From Strigops habroptila (lineage: Eukaryota > Chordata > Aves > Psittaciformes > Psittacidae): a DNA stretch of 64,000 bases. The notes under the pieces are model-generated. The model saw nothing but the letters and a program-made list of their open reading frames with translations. It was not told the origin of the DNA and ran no database searches. The DNA lies in assembly GCF_004027225.2 (NCBI RefSeq), contig NC_044289.2, positions 7,057,761 to 7,121,760 of the forward strand, read 5' to 3'. Shown here piece by piece: positions 34,140 to 45,251 of the stretch (positions are counted from its first letter, which is position 1; each line of letters starts with the position of its first letter). A program made the translations under genes and the position numbers.

Positions 34140-35990
34140 TTTGAGACAAAACTTTCCTGTGCACCCACTTGCTCCTCGGTCTCTGCTCGCAGCCGCGGCA
34201 GCTGCCAGGGACCGGCACAGGGCTCGGGGCTCCGCGGTGAGCAGACAGCGGGGCAGGGGCAGGCCCTGGCACTGCCCGCAGCCTCCCGCGGGGTGCCCGG
34301 CCGGGAGCAGCGTCCTCAGCGCCTGGCCCCGCCGCGCAGGTGATGCCGCCCCAGGGCCGAGCGAGGCTCCTGCCCGGGATGCTCCCTAGGGATGCGCTGA
34401 ATAAATAAACGGCCGGCACCGGGACTGCTCAGCGGCCTGTCCTGGAGGGGGATTGGGGGGGGGTTAGCATTAGCGCCTTTGGAGCCGCTCTCTTTCCGAA
34501 GCGCGGCTTCCCGCACGCCCCCCCCTCCCCGTTTACGCGCAAGCCGGCGAGGCAACGGGCTGATCGGGGCCACCGGCAAAACTCACTGGCGGCCGTGCCC
34601 CCCCCGCCCCGCGCCCTGGAACCCTCCGTTTCCAGGGACCTGCAAAGCCAGGGCTGCTGCAGGGACCCGGCTCTTCCCTGGATGCTCCCTTAGGGACACT
34701 GGTCAGGGCTCTTCAGGAACCGAGCAGTCAGGGAAGCGGCTCCTGGCAGGTGGCAGCTTTATTTACTTACTAAATAAATAAATTTAAAAAAATGGTGCCC
34801 TTACTTTGGGGACATTCCCTGTTTCCCATAAAAGGGGGTTTCTTGCTTCCTGGGGGCTTAGTTCCCCGCACCCTCCTCTTTTTACGAGGACGCAGTTTCC
34901 CATGGGGGCCCACAAAGCCCCCCGAGGTGTGAGCACATTCTAGGGAGGGAGCCAAAGCCGCCGCCGAGCCTCTGTCACATCCAGTATTTTTCCTATTTGG
35001 CAGCAATTAAAAGAGAGCGTGGGGATGCTAATTAGTTACATCCCTCTTCCTCTAAAAATTATTTAAACATACACATATCTTGTATCGTTAATGAGACTCC
35101 AGCAACCTGTCCGGATTGTCGCCTCGGCTCCTGGAGCGCTGTACAAAGGGAGCTGCCGCCCCGCGGCCCCGGCAGAGTTTCTGTCTAACTTCCACGCCGA
35201 GCCCGCGGGGCGGAAAGCGGGGTGTCGTGTGTGTGTGTCCCCGCACGGAGCCCGCAGCACAGAGGAACAGAACACACACACCCCGCTTTACCCCCACAGC
35301 CGGGGGGCGCAGAACCGTTCCGCGCCCCGGCCGGGATGCGGAGGGAGTCCGACTCAGGCGGGACGGCTCCGGGGGGTGTGGGGGTCCCGGGACAAGTGCA
35401 GTGGTACGTACTTGCCAGTCGATCCTCCCCAGCAGGGCCATGGGGCGTGCGGCGCTGGGGGCCTCCAATGCGGGGCCGCGGATACCTGAGCGCGGAGCTG
35501 CGCACTGCATACGCACCCTCTTCCCCCGCCTCCGGCCTGTGCTCCCCAACCCCGGCCGCCCTCCAGGCTCCCCAGCCCCGGAGCTCCCCCCGCCGGGCTC
35601 CGTTCTCGGCGGCTGCCTTGCACAGTCCTTCCCCGCTGCTGGACGGGTCCCACCGGCCCGCGGCGAAGCCGGGATGCTTTAAGGAGGTTTTTGCCGCCGA
35701 TCCGCCGTTTCCCTTCACTTTACGGCGCCCCGGGGGATGAATGTGTGTGTTCGTGCTCCCCCGTGGCTGCTCGCACCGGGAGCATCCCTGACCTACGGAA
35801 CCTCTTCCTCGCCTTCCCCCGTCCCTGGAGGGCAGCGGCTGCTCGGGCACCGCTGTCTCAACTGCTCCACCTCCCCGAGGCTCCCGCAGCCCCGTCGGGC
35901 CCCATGGGCACCCACACCGGTGTTACACCGGTAGTTGAGGTGCGGTGGGGGAGCCAGAGGCTCAAGGTGCCGGCCTCAGCCTTCGCTCTC
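34140..35990. promoter_or_regulatory. TFAP2C: Second CpG-rich block, candidate alternative TFAP2C promoter
   Basis: A second GC/CpG-dense segment separated from the first by about 1.6 kb of AT-rich DNA. It contains the probable alternative first exon (35412-35441). AP-2-like sites are visible, for example GCCCCAGGGC at 34348-34357 and GCCCGCGGGG at 35201-35210, so autoregulation is possible. The many open frames here on both strands are GC-driven and are not called as genes. Confidence 0.6.
35412..35441 (-). CDS. TFAP2C: Probable alternative first coding exon of TFAP2C
   Basis: On the minus strand an ATG at 35441-35439 opens MALLGRIDWQ, followed at once by a GTACGT donor in phase 0, the phase needed to join exon 2 (DRHDG). 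The paralogue TFAP2A has a known short alternative first exon that also ends in DWQ before DRHDG, so position, phase, length and ending agree. It lies in a second CpG-rich block about 3.6 kb upstream of the canonical exon 1. The frame stays open upstream to another ATG at 35510, which would add 23 residues. Transcription is not shown; conservation and RNA evidence would settle it. Confidence 0.7.
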
Positions 35991-38900
35991 CCGCAGCTTG
36001 TTCCCCAGCAGAGAAAGCGAAAATCTTTGGAAGAGAGAAAAGGGGGTGTGCCGTCGAGCGCCCATCACCTGCCCAACTCTTGCCTCAGATTCCAGCCCCT
36101 GCTTCTGCAGGAGCCGAGAAGAAAGCATGCCCACAGCACGGCTAGTTTTCTCTCAACCTATTAATTTGCTTAATAAACATGATTCCAGCTATGTTTTCTT
36201 CCTGCTCCTTCCCAGTGGAACTGGAGGAGTAGAGTCTCCTGGCCAGAGCACACTGTAAGCCCGTAGCATGACAATGTGTTTAGTAATTCATGGCTGAAGT
36301 GACAGACTGATGCTCTCAGGCCCTGGGTCAGGTTCTGTATGTGGCAGAGGTTCAGCAGCGATGTGCAGCTGCCTCGGGCTCCTGCAAAGAAGTTCCTCTG
36401 GCTTTTGTACCGCAGTTCTGTCAAGCTGGATGGTTTGCGGCAGGAGATGGATACCTGGGAAGGAGGGAGCTCACAGGCTGCCTGCAGCCATGGCATGGCC
36501 CAGGAGAGAGGAAGACACAAATTCCCAGCCTGTCCCTGTCCTTGGGGCACAGGATGACCACCAGTGTGACTACATCTGTGTTTACCTCGGTCTTCCCATT
36601 CACAAACCAAGGTTAATGATCCCAGCACTGGCGAGAGCTGGATTCTTACGAGCTGGGACCAAGGGAGAAGTGGGAGCCATGGTCCCCAAGACCCTTGAAT
36701 CTCTGCCCAGTGACCCTAAAGTACCTCCTCAGGGCTCTGACATTTGCCTGCAGAAGTGTGATCACTCCCTTCAGGAGACATGCTCTGATTTTTTTTTATT
36801 CCCTACATTTTATATCCATTAGGAGTAGCAGTGCCAAGATCTTCATTGCTGTTAGCCATTGTGTTGCTCAAAAGGATGTCCTTGCTGGACTGTGTGTGAT
36901 TGAGCTCAGATCGCTAGTGCAGGAGGCAGGCTCCACATCAGAAAAAAAACCCAAGATCAAAACCCAAAAACAGTCAAAACACCACAATACTAAATGTGAA
37001 ATCAGGATTCATAAACTTAGTTAGGCTCTTTTCTGGAAACAAAAAGATAAACATACTCTTGGCACAGCATGCATAATTCATGCTTTAAAAAATAAAGCCT
37101 TGGTGGATCATACATTCCTACAGCTAATTGCTTACACTACAATTAGAAAAAAAAGCCCCAGTAGCACAAAAAGAAAGAATCCCATAGCCTAAACCAGCAA
37201 AAAAGCAAGTATTTCAAATACAGACACAGAAATGAGCTGAAAAAACATTGCTCAGCCCATTCAAGCTTTAGCTAATACAAATCCTTCAAATATGAGCCTC
37301 CCCCTCCTTCTGCTCTTTTAGAAACAGGAGCGGGCACTGTCACTGAGCTGTGCTTGCACTGTGAAAACATCTGCCATGAGATGCTGTCTTTATTCTCTTG
37401 TCTGCTTCCAGAGTATACGCAGCCCATAGGATACCTTAAATGATGCACCATGTTTTAAGAAAACAAGTGCTGGGGCACAGCAGTGATGGTTTGGGGAAAG
37501 TTTCGTCACTGGCAGAGATGGGCACCAGGTACAAAAGGTCTTTTCCATCCCCAGCTTCAAGGGGTCCTGCAGCCTGTGCACCTTCAGGGAATCAATCAAG
37601 TGTGTTTTTTAAAATAGCCCCTTCTCCATGTACACACACACGTATACACAGACGCGCACGAGTTGAAAATCCTAATAGATAAATAATCTAAACACTTTCA
37701 AAGATGATTTTGAGCACAATATAAAGGAGTTCAGCAGAGATGCAGACAGTAGGAAAAGGGATTTACAGAACAGGCAGATGCCGTATTTCTAGTTACCTTT
37801 CACTCTTCATTCATCTTAAAGGGGTGATGAAATCAGTAAACTGACCTCGGTGTCAGGGAAATGGATCATGTGAGTTGAAGCTGAGGATTTTCCCTGTAGG
37901 CAATGTAAAGAAGTAAAGAAAACAAATTCAGTTACTCTTACTTCCACAGTCCGGTTTCTTGAAGATTCCTAATCCCTCTAAACAGCCAATCTTCCCTGGA
38001 GCCCTCCATCAGAGCTGGGCTGGAGAAAATCTGAACTGTGTCCGGTATGGGGAAAAACCTCAGAGGGACAAAGAGACAACCACAAAACTCTCAATCTCTT
38101 TGGCCTTTTTATCACTTAGCCGCAAAGCAGAGCACAAGGACACTCTCCCCTTCCATGTCTCCTCTAACAGATTACCACAGGTGTTTGCTTACTTGCAATG
38201 CATTGGAAAATACAGAGGGTTTGGTGGCACCACGTTTCCTCTTTTTGTGGTGTTTCTCCATTGCTGATACCCTGGTGAGCTGCAGCTCTATTATATGGCA
38301 AGATGAAGCAGAGCTGTGCACGGAAAAAGAATGAACTGCTGGCAAAAATTACATCAGTCAAAACTCTACTCCTAATGCACCCTGTCGTTTATAATCACAC
38401 TAATAAGGCACCAGTGAAGGGCTGTCAGCATTATGAAATATCAGGTGCTAGAAAATACCTCCAAATTCTTCCAAACCTGCTCCAAGCTGTGTTCTCAAGG
38501 ACCTGATGTTGCAGGTGTATGTGCAGAGACAGGAGTCCAGGGCAATGCTGCATGGTTCCTATAGCAAATATACACAGGCTCTGGATATTTTTTAAACAGA
38601 TCCATTTTCTTTTTCCATGCAAAATTATTTGCAAAACTTCATGCAGCACTACTGCAGCAGAGGCACAAAGGAGGTACTCTGAGGTGAAAGAATTCACGCT
38701 ACTTAGAAAGCTCTTATCTGTGCCCAGCTAATTGCATGCAGGTAAGATTGCAGAAGGACACAGACTTGGGATGTCCAGATGTTTCTTCTTGTATTAAAAA
38801 CCTGCACTCTTTGCTATTCAGTAATAAAATGGAGGCAATACGATTCAAGGTGCTTCAGTTTGAATCTAACTTAAGGCAGCATTTCAGGCATCTTCATTTG

Positions 38901-39969
38901 GGGGCTTCCAACCTTTTCTCTGTCATCCCTTTTCCCCTCTGCCTGCACACATGCACCCATGCTCCAAGATTTCCCATCGTTGCTGTTGTTAATGGAGTTT
39001 TACTCAGGAATATCACTGTGAACAGGCAGCTATGGCTCTCCATGTCTGATCCCTAGCTTGCTCTTTGCCTGTGCTGCATTTCTACCCGCTGGAGTAGTGA
39101 AAAATGCCCAGTACATATTGGTCCAGAAAAGTTTAAGTGCCATAACAAAGGTATTTGCTAGATTTCCAACCTCTAACATAGCTGTTTCAGGAAAGAGCCA
39201 AGTGTTCCCATCCCATGCAATTTAGGAGCCACAGTCCAAACACCACCAGGCAACACAGTCCAAGCTCCTAACACTAGTACAAAAATCCATCACTGGAAAG
39301 CACTCAGTACAAATTCACGATACCAATGCAAATGTAGTAAGAAAGAGGCTGACATTCATTCAGCAGCAGCAGTTTCTTGCTGCATGTCTTTTGTCCACAC
39401 CATTGCAGCCAGATCTGGTCCATCACCCTGTCACCAAAACAAATTCACAAGAACTCCAAAGCTGACCCTACCCACATGCTTTGACTGACTCAGCAGACAG
39501 GCAGCTCAGGGTCAACACCTGATCCTGAACAAACTGGTAGTGTTGGATGAGTTGGTGGTCTAGAGAGCTGAGATGAGTGACTGGGAGCATAGCCTTGGAC
39601 AGCATCTGCGGGAAGCCTAGGAGGGGATGTGAGAAGAGCTGCTCCATCCCTCTGAGACACTGGAAATTTTGCCTAGGGGAGATGTTGGGCAAGGGTCTGT
39701 CAAGGAACAAGAGGGAACTTGGAGGGCAGGGAAGGCAGTTTTTACAGCTGAGAGCTGTATTGGTGCAAGATGGATGGTTGCCTTTGCCGACCAGCCCTGA
39801 TGCTGAGAGGAGAGGAATGAAGCTACCACTTCCCTGTGCTTGGATGCATTAGAATTGAAAACAATCGCAGCAGCGAAACAAAACCAGCTCAGCTGAACAG
39901 ATGCAAATCCAGTGGCAGACACAGGCACAAACCAGGTCAAGCTGCACCCATGCAAATTATGGGTTACCC
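35991..39969. other. Intergenic, upstream of TFAP2C, no gene seen
   Basis: Moderately AT-rich non-coding DNA. The open frames at 36310-36822 (+) and 36170-36628 (-) overlap each other on opposite strands, lack recognisable domains and are not called. Confidence 0.55.
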
Positions 39970-40340
39970 CAGATCATACTATGTCCACACCAGAGGGTGT
40001 GTGCTGGTGCGCTGCCAGAATGACCTGAACTCCAGTCTGGGTCCGGGCTGTCAGGCAATGCTTGCCCTGGGGGGAGCCTGGCAAACAGCCCCATTCAAGC
40101 ATGGCCAGGCTCTTGCCAAGTCCCCTCACCTAGTGCCAGATGCACCCCTGCTTGGAGTCTCTGCCCATAGAGCTACACAGCAAAGCTGCAGAGAGAAGAT
40201 GAACTAGCCCGCGGGGAATTTTGCCAGTATAGCTAGACCGATAAAGCACTCCTCTTGTGTAAACACAGGATACACCAGCTAAAGTGCTCTTCTGTCAGCA
40301 TAGCTTATCCCAGCATAGTTTTGCCAAAGGAATCCTCGCT
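39970..40340. mobile_element. Probable ancient DNA-transposon (MITE-like) fossil
   Basis: CTATGTCCACACCAGAGGGT, TTGCCAGTATAGCTAGACCG, AAAGCACTCCTCTTGTGTAA and GTCAGCATAGCTTATCCCAG have the look of old non-autonomous hAT-like repeats common in turtles, crocodilians and birds (CTACACTAG, CCAGTATAGCTA, GCATAGCTTAT). There is no coding capacity. The identification is from recalled repeat style, not a database match. Confidence 0.4.
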
Positions 40341-43300
40341 TGTGTTTCAGTGAGACTGTAAATCTGTTGTAGCGTGGTTAGGAGCCACTCGAAGCAACAT
40401 CACTGCAAATAGCACAAATCCGTTCATCCTCACCAGTTCAAGTTTGTCCCAGGTTTCCAAGTCACAGTGGTGTTTTCCAGAAGGGCAGGTATCATCTGCT
40501 CTTTCCCTGCCAGCAATTAACTCATCGCAGCCACCACAGTGGCCAGCAAAATATGGCCATGAGGCTAGGGTCCTCCAGAACCCCCAGTGCCCTGGAAACA
40601 CCCAGGCTCCTTGTCTATGCACATGGCACCAGTTACCATTTACACCTGTGGCTTCTTCCAGCAAAGCAAGCCAAACCTCACCAAGCCTGCACTGCCTTCT
40701 GGAGCCCAGACCTGGCCCTGCTTCATAACCATGGTGTGTAAATAATCACAGGGAGACTTTGCAATGAATGGAAAGGAGGGATGAGTTCACGCTTCTGCTG
40801 CCAACAGCTGTTGGCCAGTGGTGAGACTGGGTGAAAAAGCCCCAGTTATTGATTTGTCTAGTCATATATATATATAAAACTGCACTAACTGGGGAGGGGA
40901 AGGGTTTGTGTACTTGCTGTCTTAAATCCAGAGTTCTTCCTTCCTAAAAGCCATGTATCAGCTTCTCAGGAGAGCATGTTTTGCCCGTGAGCCTGGTCAG
41001 TAGCAAGAACCATGTCTGCACACAAGCAGAGAAGAACTTACCTATTCAGCAGTCTCAGACCAGCCGAACACCTACCATGCTCTGCTGGTCTTCTCCACCT
41101 CTGCAGTACCTATGCTGGTTGGCAACATGCCATCTTCCTCTCCCAAACGGTAGGGATGTGGTATGTCTTTGTTTATAGCGCAGAAGCAGGAAACATGGAA
41201 ATGTAAAGCATATCTACAAGCAACAAACACCTCCAGCTCGCCCTGCCCCTGCCCCAAGCTGGCCAGATGTGATCTGGAAGCTCCAAGAGCCCTTGCAGCA
41301 CTCAACACACCAATTCCCTACCGGAGCAGGCACACTGGCTCCAGCAGAGCAATGACTGGCAGCCTCCCAAAGCCACTGACACATCGAGTTGGTTCAGAGC
41401 AGGCACAGGGAAAGCTCCGGTCTCTGCAGGCGTACCCCAAGGGTCTTGCTCAAACCAGGAAGGCTGTGATGGCGAAGAGGTGATGCTGGCTCTGCTGAGA
41501 CCTGGGCTGTGGCCACGGCCTCATCTCATCCCCTGGACATGGAAAGTCCCTGTGTCACCCTGTTTAAGTTCTGTAAAGTGGATTGTGGCACATGGCTCCA
41601 CACGCACACACCTCTCTGGCGGGACCAGACCATGCCTGAGACCTTTAGGCTCCAGTCTCAGGACTGTCTATGTGAAGCATGCAATTGATGCTCCTTGTAA
41701 TTTTACCAGAGCTGGTGCCATTGCAAATGCCATTCTTATCTACCTAAGTACAGATCCTCTCCTGAATCGTTAACAATGTCATGTAGCAATTTGTTACATA
41801 AGCTCATTAAGTTTTTTAATGTATCTATGTTAATACAGACATAAATATGGAAATCTTAATTTCAAACCTGTTTCTGAAAGCATTAGCTAGGAGTCTAGTC
41901 TGAGAAAAAGCAAACATGACCCAGGAATACAGAGGGACCTATGCAGGATTTAGGTGTCACTGTGATGAACAGAGCAGGAATGGGACTGTCAGGATGCCTG
42001 AGTTACGCTCCTCACTCATCAGCTCTGTGACCCTCTAAAAGCACACTCTCAACAGAACTTCAGTTACTTTGCACATTTCTTCCTATCCTTAGCTATGCTA
42101 CAGAAACAGGCTACTTTTATTTATATTTTTTTTTTTCTCTTATTGCAGGTGGATGACTAACAAAAATAAAAGGACTCTGGTTCTCCAACAGAATCAGTGA
42201 CATTGGCTGCAGCCCAGCTACCCCCAGTGAACAAACAGAAATAGCAAAATGCATTAAAAAAGGGTTCAGCTGTGTTTCACCCACATTAATTTTCAGCATC
42301 ATTTATAGTAGTAAATACTTTTCCAGATATATTCCTGTTTGGATTGACATTTTTAGTTTGATGGTTTAACATGGGAGAAGATTTACACACCTTGTGATCC
42401 TTCCCCAGAAGGAACAGGCCAGTTACTGAGCTCTCAGACCAGGTTCATCTGCTCTGGTTCCTCCACAATAGCTTCATAAGGAGCAGCTGTGTAAGCTGTA
42501 TTCATTACACAGGCACATGAGATAGGTTTATACTGCTATTGATACATCACCACAACACTCTTGGTGCCTGCAGATGGAAGTTAACATTAAATTACCATGC
42601 TAGGAAGTTGACTGCTCCACATTAATTCTCTGTGTAAGGCTGTGCTGCCAGAAGATGCCAAATCCAGTCTGAAGGCATCTGGGTGCCAGATGAGCAATTC
42701 CATGTCCCCATTGGAACAAATTTCCTCTGTGGATTCAATTCTGTTACATTTTTCAAGGGGTGAATTGTTTGGAGTAATGGTGAAGTGCATACTAGAGCAG
42801 TACAAAGCATTGTGCTGGTGTATGTGCTACACCATGTGCTCCATCGCAGCAGAGATAAACATCACCTTGCACTCCTGATGCACATTGGATGTGTGATGCC
42901 GGACGCTGCTGCAGTATCCAGATTCACTTATGGTGAATGTGGCCTCAGGCTGCTGTTCTGTTGGTTCTGCTGCACCAAACCTGGCTCACCAGTGCCAAAG
43001 GTGGTGGTGATAATTTCTCTTTCATCTCTTCCTTCTCCTCCTTTGGGCTCCCAGAAGCAAGATCCAGCTCCTGGCACTTGTTGGACCCCTCCAGGCATTG
43101 CTTCAGTTGTGTGAGTTTTCTGCCAGATTTGTGAGTGGCCCATGGAGGACTCCCATGGAGACCGGACACCCAGCAGCTAGCTCCAGCCTTCGAATCTTCC
43201 TATTCCACAGCAGTTTCTACAGTGCTTTTCCACATCAGCCACCCAGGACATTAAAATGCACTTCCCTCTCCCATCACCTTCATTGTTAGATAGTGAAGGA

Positions 43301-45011
43301 GGCTGTTTCTAAAACTAAGCTTCTTAAAGAAACATTTCAACATGCCACAAACACTGTAAACTCCCTTGGATAGGGAGTATCTCCAACTACATATGTATGT
43401 ACGTATACATACAGATATGTACAGATTTATATAGATAGGGCACGTCGCTGGTGGCAGATGAGGGTGGGTGAAGGACTGGGGATTGCTCCTGCTCTCACAG
43501 CGCCTGTGTCTGCCAGACCAAGAAGACACTCTGGCTTAGCCCAGCCTGATGTTGATTCAAGCCAAGGATTCATTGTCTGCGGTCAGAACGGTAACAGGGA
43601 GGGAATGGGCTGTTCTGAGCACGTTTCACCATTCTCAGCTTTTATAAGCTCTTGCTGACACCGTGGCATTGGTTGGAAATACCTGACCTTAAAACCAGCC
43701 ATTTCTAGCCATTGTACTCGTGAAAAACTTTCTTCTCGGTGTGATACTGGAGGCACCAGTCCCGAGCCTGGAGCAGCAGAGCCCAGGCATGCACCCACCT
43801 CTGCATCTCAGTGCTGGCCTTTGACATGCAAATGCTGCCAAGTGCTCTGCAGCCCCCATCCCTCAAAATAGCCATCTAGTGTCATTGACAGCGATTGCGA
43901 AATATTGCGAGTTGATAATTAGGCAATAATGACCAATGGGAAGGGTATTTCCTGGTTGTTAACTGGAGACTCCTGACCTGGAGGTCAGTATCAGTCACCC
44001 AGGAATTATTAAAACATGGAGGAGGAGGAGAAGCGCAGGCCAAGAAGAGCAAACCCCTCAGCTTCTAAGGTGGCCAGTGCTTCTCCATTGCACAACCTAG
44101 CAGGGAAAGGTACCTGTCTCCCACCTGCTCCCGATGGCAGCTCCCAATGCTGCTCTGCTCTCTGCTCCTCTCTCCCAGGTACTTCCATTTCCCAACTAAT
44201 CCTGTTATCATGAAGAAATGGGACATTAAGTATTCAAGGATTATCTTCTTTTATTTATTATTTTTTTAATACGGCTGAAATGTGAAGATGCAATTAGCAA
44301 TAAACTGGGCTCCTGCTGGGCCTGTGTGTACTAATCCTTCCCACTTCCAAAGGGAAGATTTACACCTACTCTTCTGGTTTAAAATTGGGCCCTTTCTCCC
44401 ATTTAACACTGGTTGCTTGCTCTGCTCTCCCTTACAGGTGACTGCATTTCAGTACAATGGCTTTTCCGGGTTAATTAAATTAATGTGAATTACTGTATTT
44501 CCTAAGGGGTGACCATATGAAATAGTGTGTTTGTGTTTCTACAGAGAGAAGCACCCGAGTGCAATCTGGCTCTGGTTAGAGGGTTGCCAGCAACACATTC
44601 ACCTCTCCAGCATGGCTATGGGCCAGAACTCGTGGGCCATGTCTGTAGGACAAGTAGCAACAAAAATTAACATCCCCATGCCCTACTTACCCACATGGAA
44701 TCTGGCAAATGAACACTACTCCAAGCATACTTAGGAGCTAATGAAGGGAGCAAAGAACCAGTCAAGATGACATGGAGTGGGAATCCCCCTTTTTCCTTGC
44801 AGGGAAGAGGATGCTGCCACCTGTGTTGTGGCCCAGTTGCTTGTATTGATACTCAAGTCACCAGCTCATACAACAGCAAAGGGCTGGGTGACTCTCCCTC
44901 CCTCCTGCAAATCGTGCATGTGTGTCTTCAAACTTCTCTAGATAAAACTCCTTATGATTGTACCTTGGTAAATGCAGAAAAAATAAATGAGAAGTTTATG
45001 GAATGTGTGCA
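40341..45011. other. Intergenic, RTF2-TFAP2C interval, no gene seen
   Basis: No exon recognised. A (TA)n run is at about 40866-40877, a simple repeat is at 43389-43437, and a possible regulatory block with two spaced ATTGCGA motifs is at about 43850-44010. Confidence 0.5.
43389..43437 (+). repeat. Imperfect ATGTA/GTAT-type simple repeat
   Basis: ACATATGTATGTACGTATAC followed by ATACAGATATGTACAG: an imperfect alternating purine-pyrimidine repeat. Confidence 0.7.
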
Positions 45012-45251
45012 ATTCATAGAATAACAGAATGGTTTGGGTTGGAAAGGACCTTAAGATCACCTAGTTCTAACCCCTCTACCATGAGCAGGGACACCTCACA
45101 CTAGACCGTGTTGCCCAAGGCTCTGTCCAGCCTGGCCTTGCACACTGCCAGGGATGGAGCAATTACGACTTCTCTGCGCAGCCTGTTCCAGTGCCTCACC
45201 ACCCTCACAGTAAAGAACTTCTCCCTTATATCTAACCTGAACCTCCTCTGT
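45012..45251 (-). mobile_element. CR1 LINE 3' fragment
   Basis: ATTCATAGAATAACAGAATG followed by GGTTTGGGTTGGAAAGGACC, ACTGCCAGGGATGGAGCAAT and CTCACCACCCTCACAGTAAA. This is the 3' end of an avian CR1 in reverse orientation; similarity fades after about 45250. Confidence 0.88.

Noticed and set aside
35088-35850. Several 130-220 codon open frames on both strands
   Set aside because: They overlap each other in a CpG-rich block where stop codons are rare, and no domain is recognisable. Only the 30-nt exon candidate at 35412-35441 has independent support.
36170-36822. 170-codon plus-strand and 152-codon minus-strand open frames
   Set aside because: They overlap on opposite strands, have no family resemblance and no splice or promoter support.
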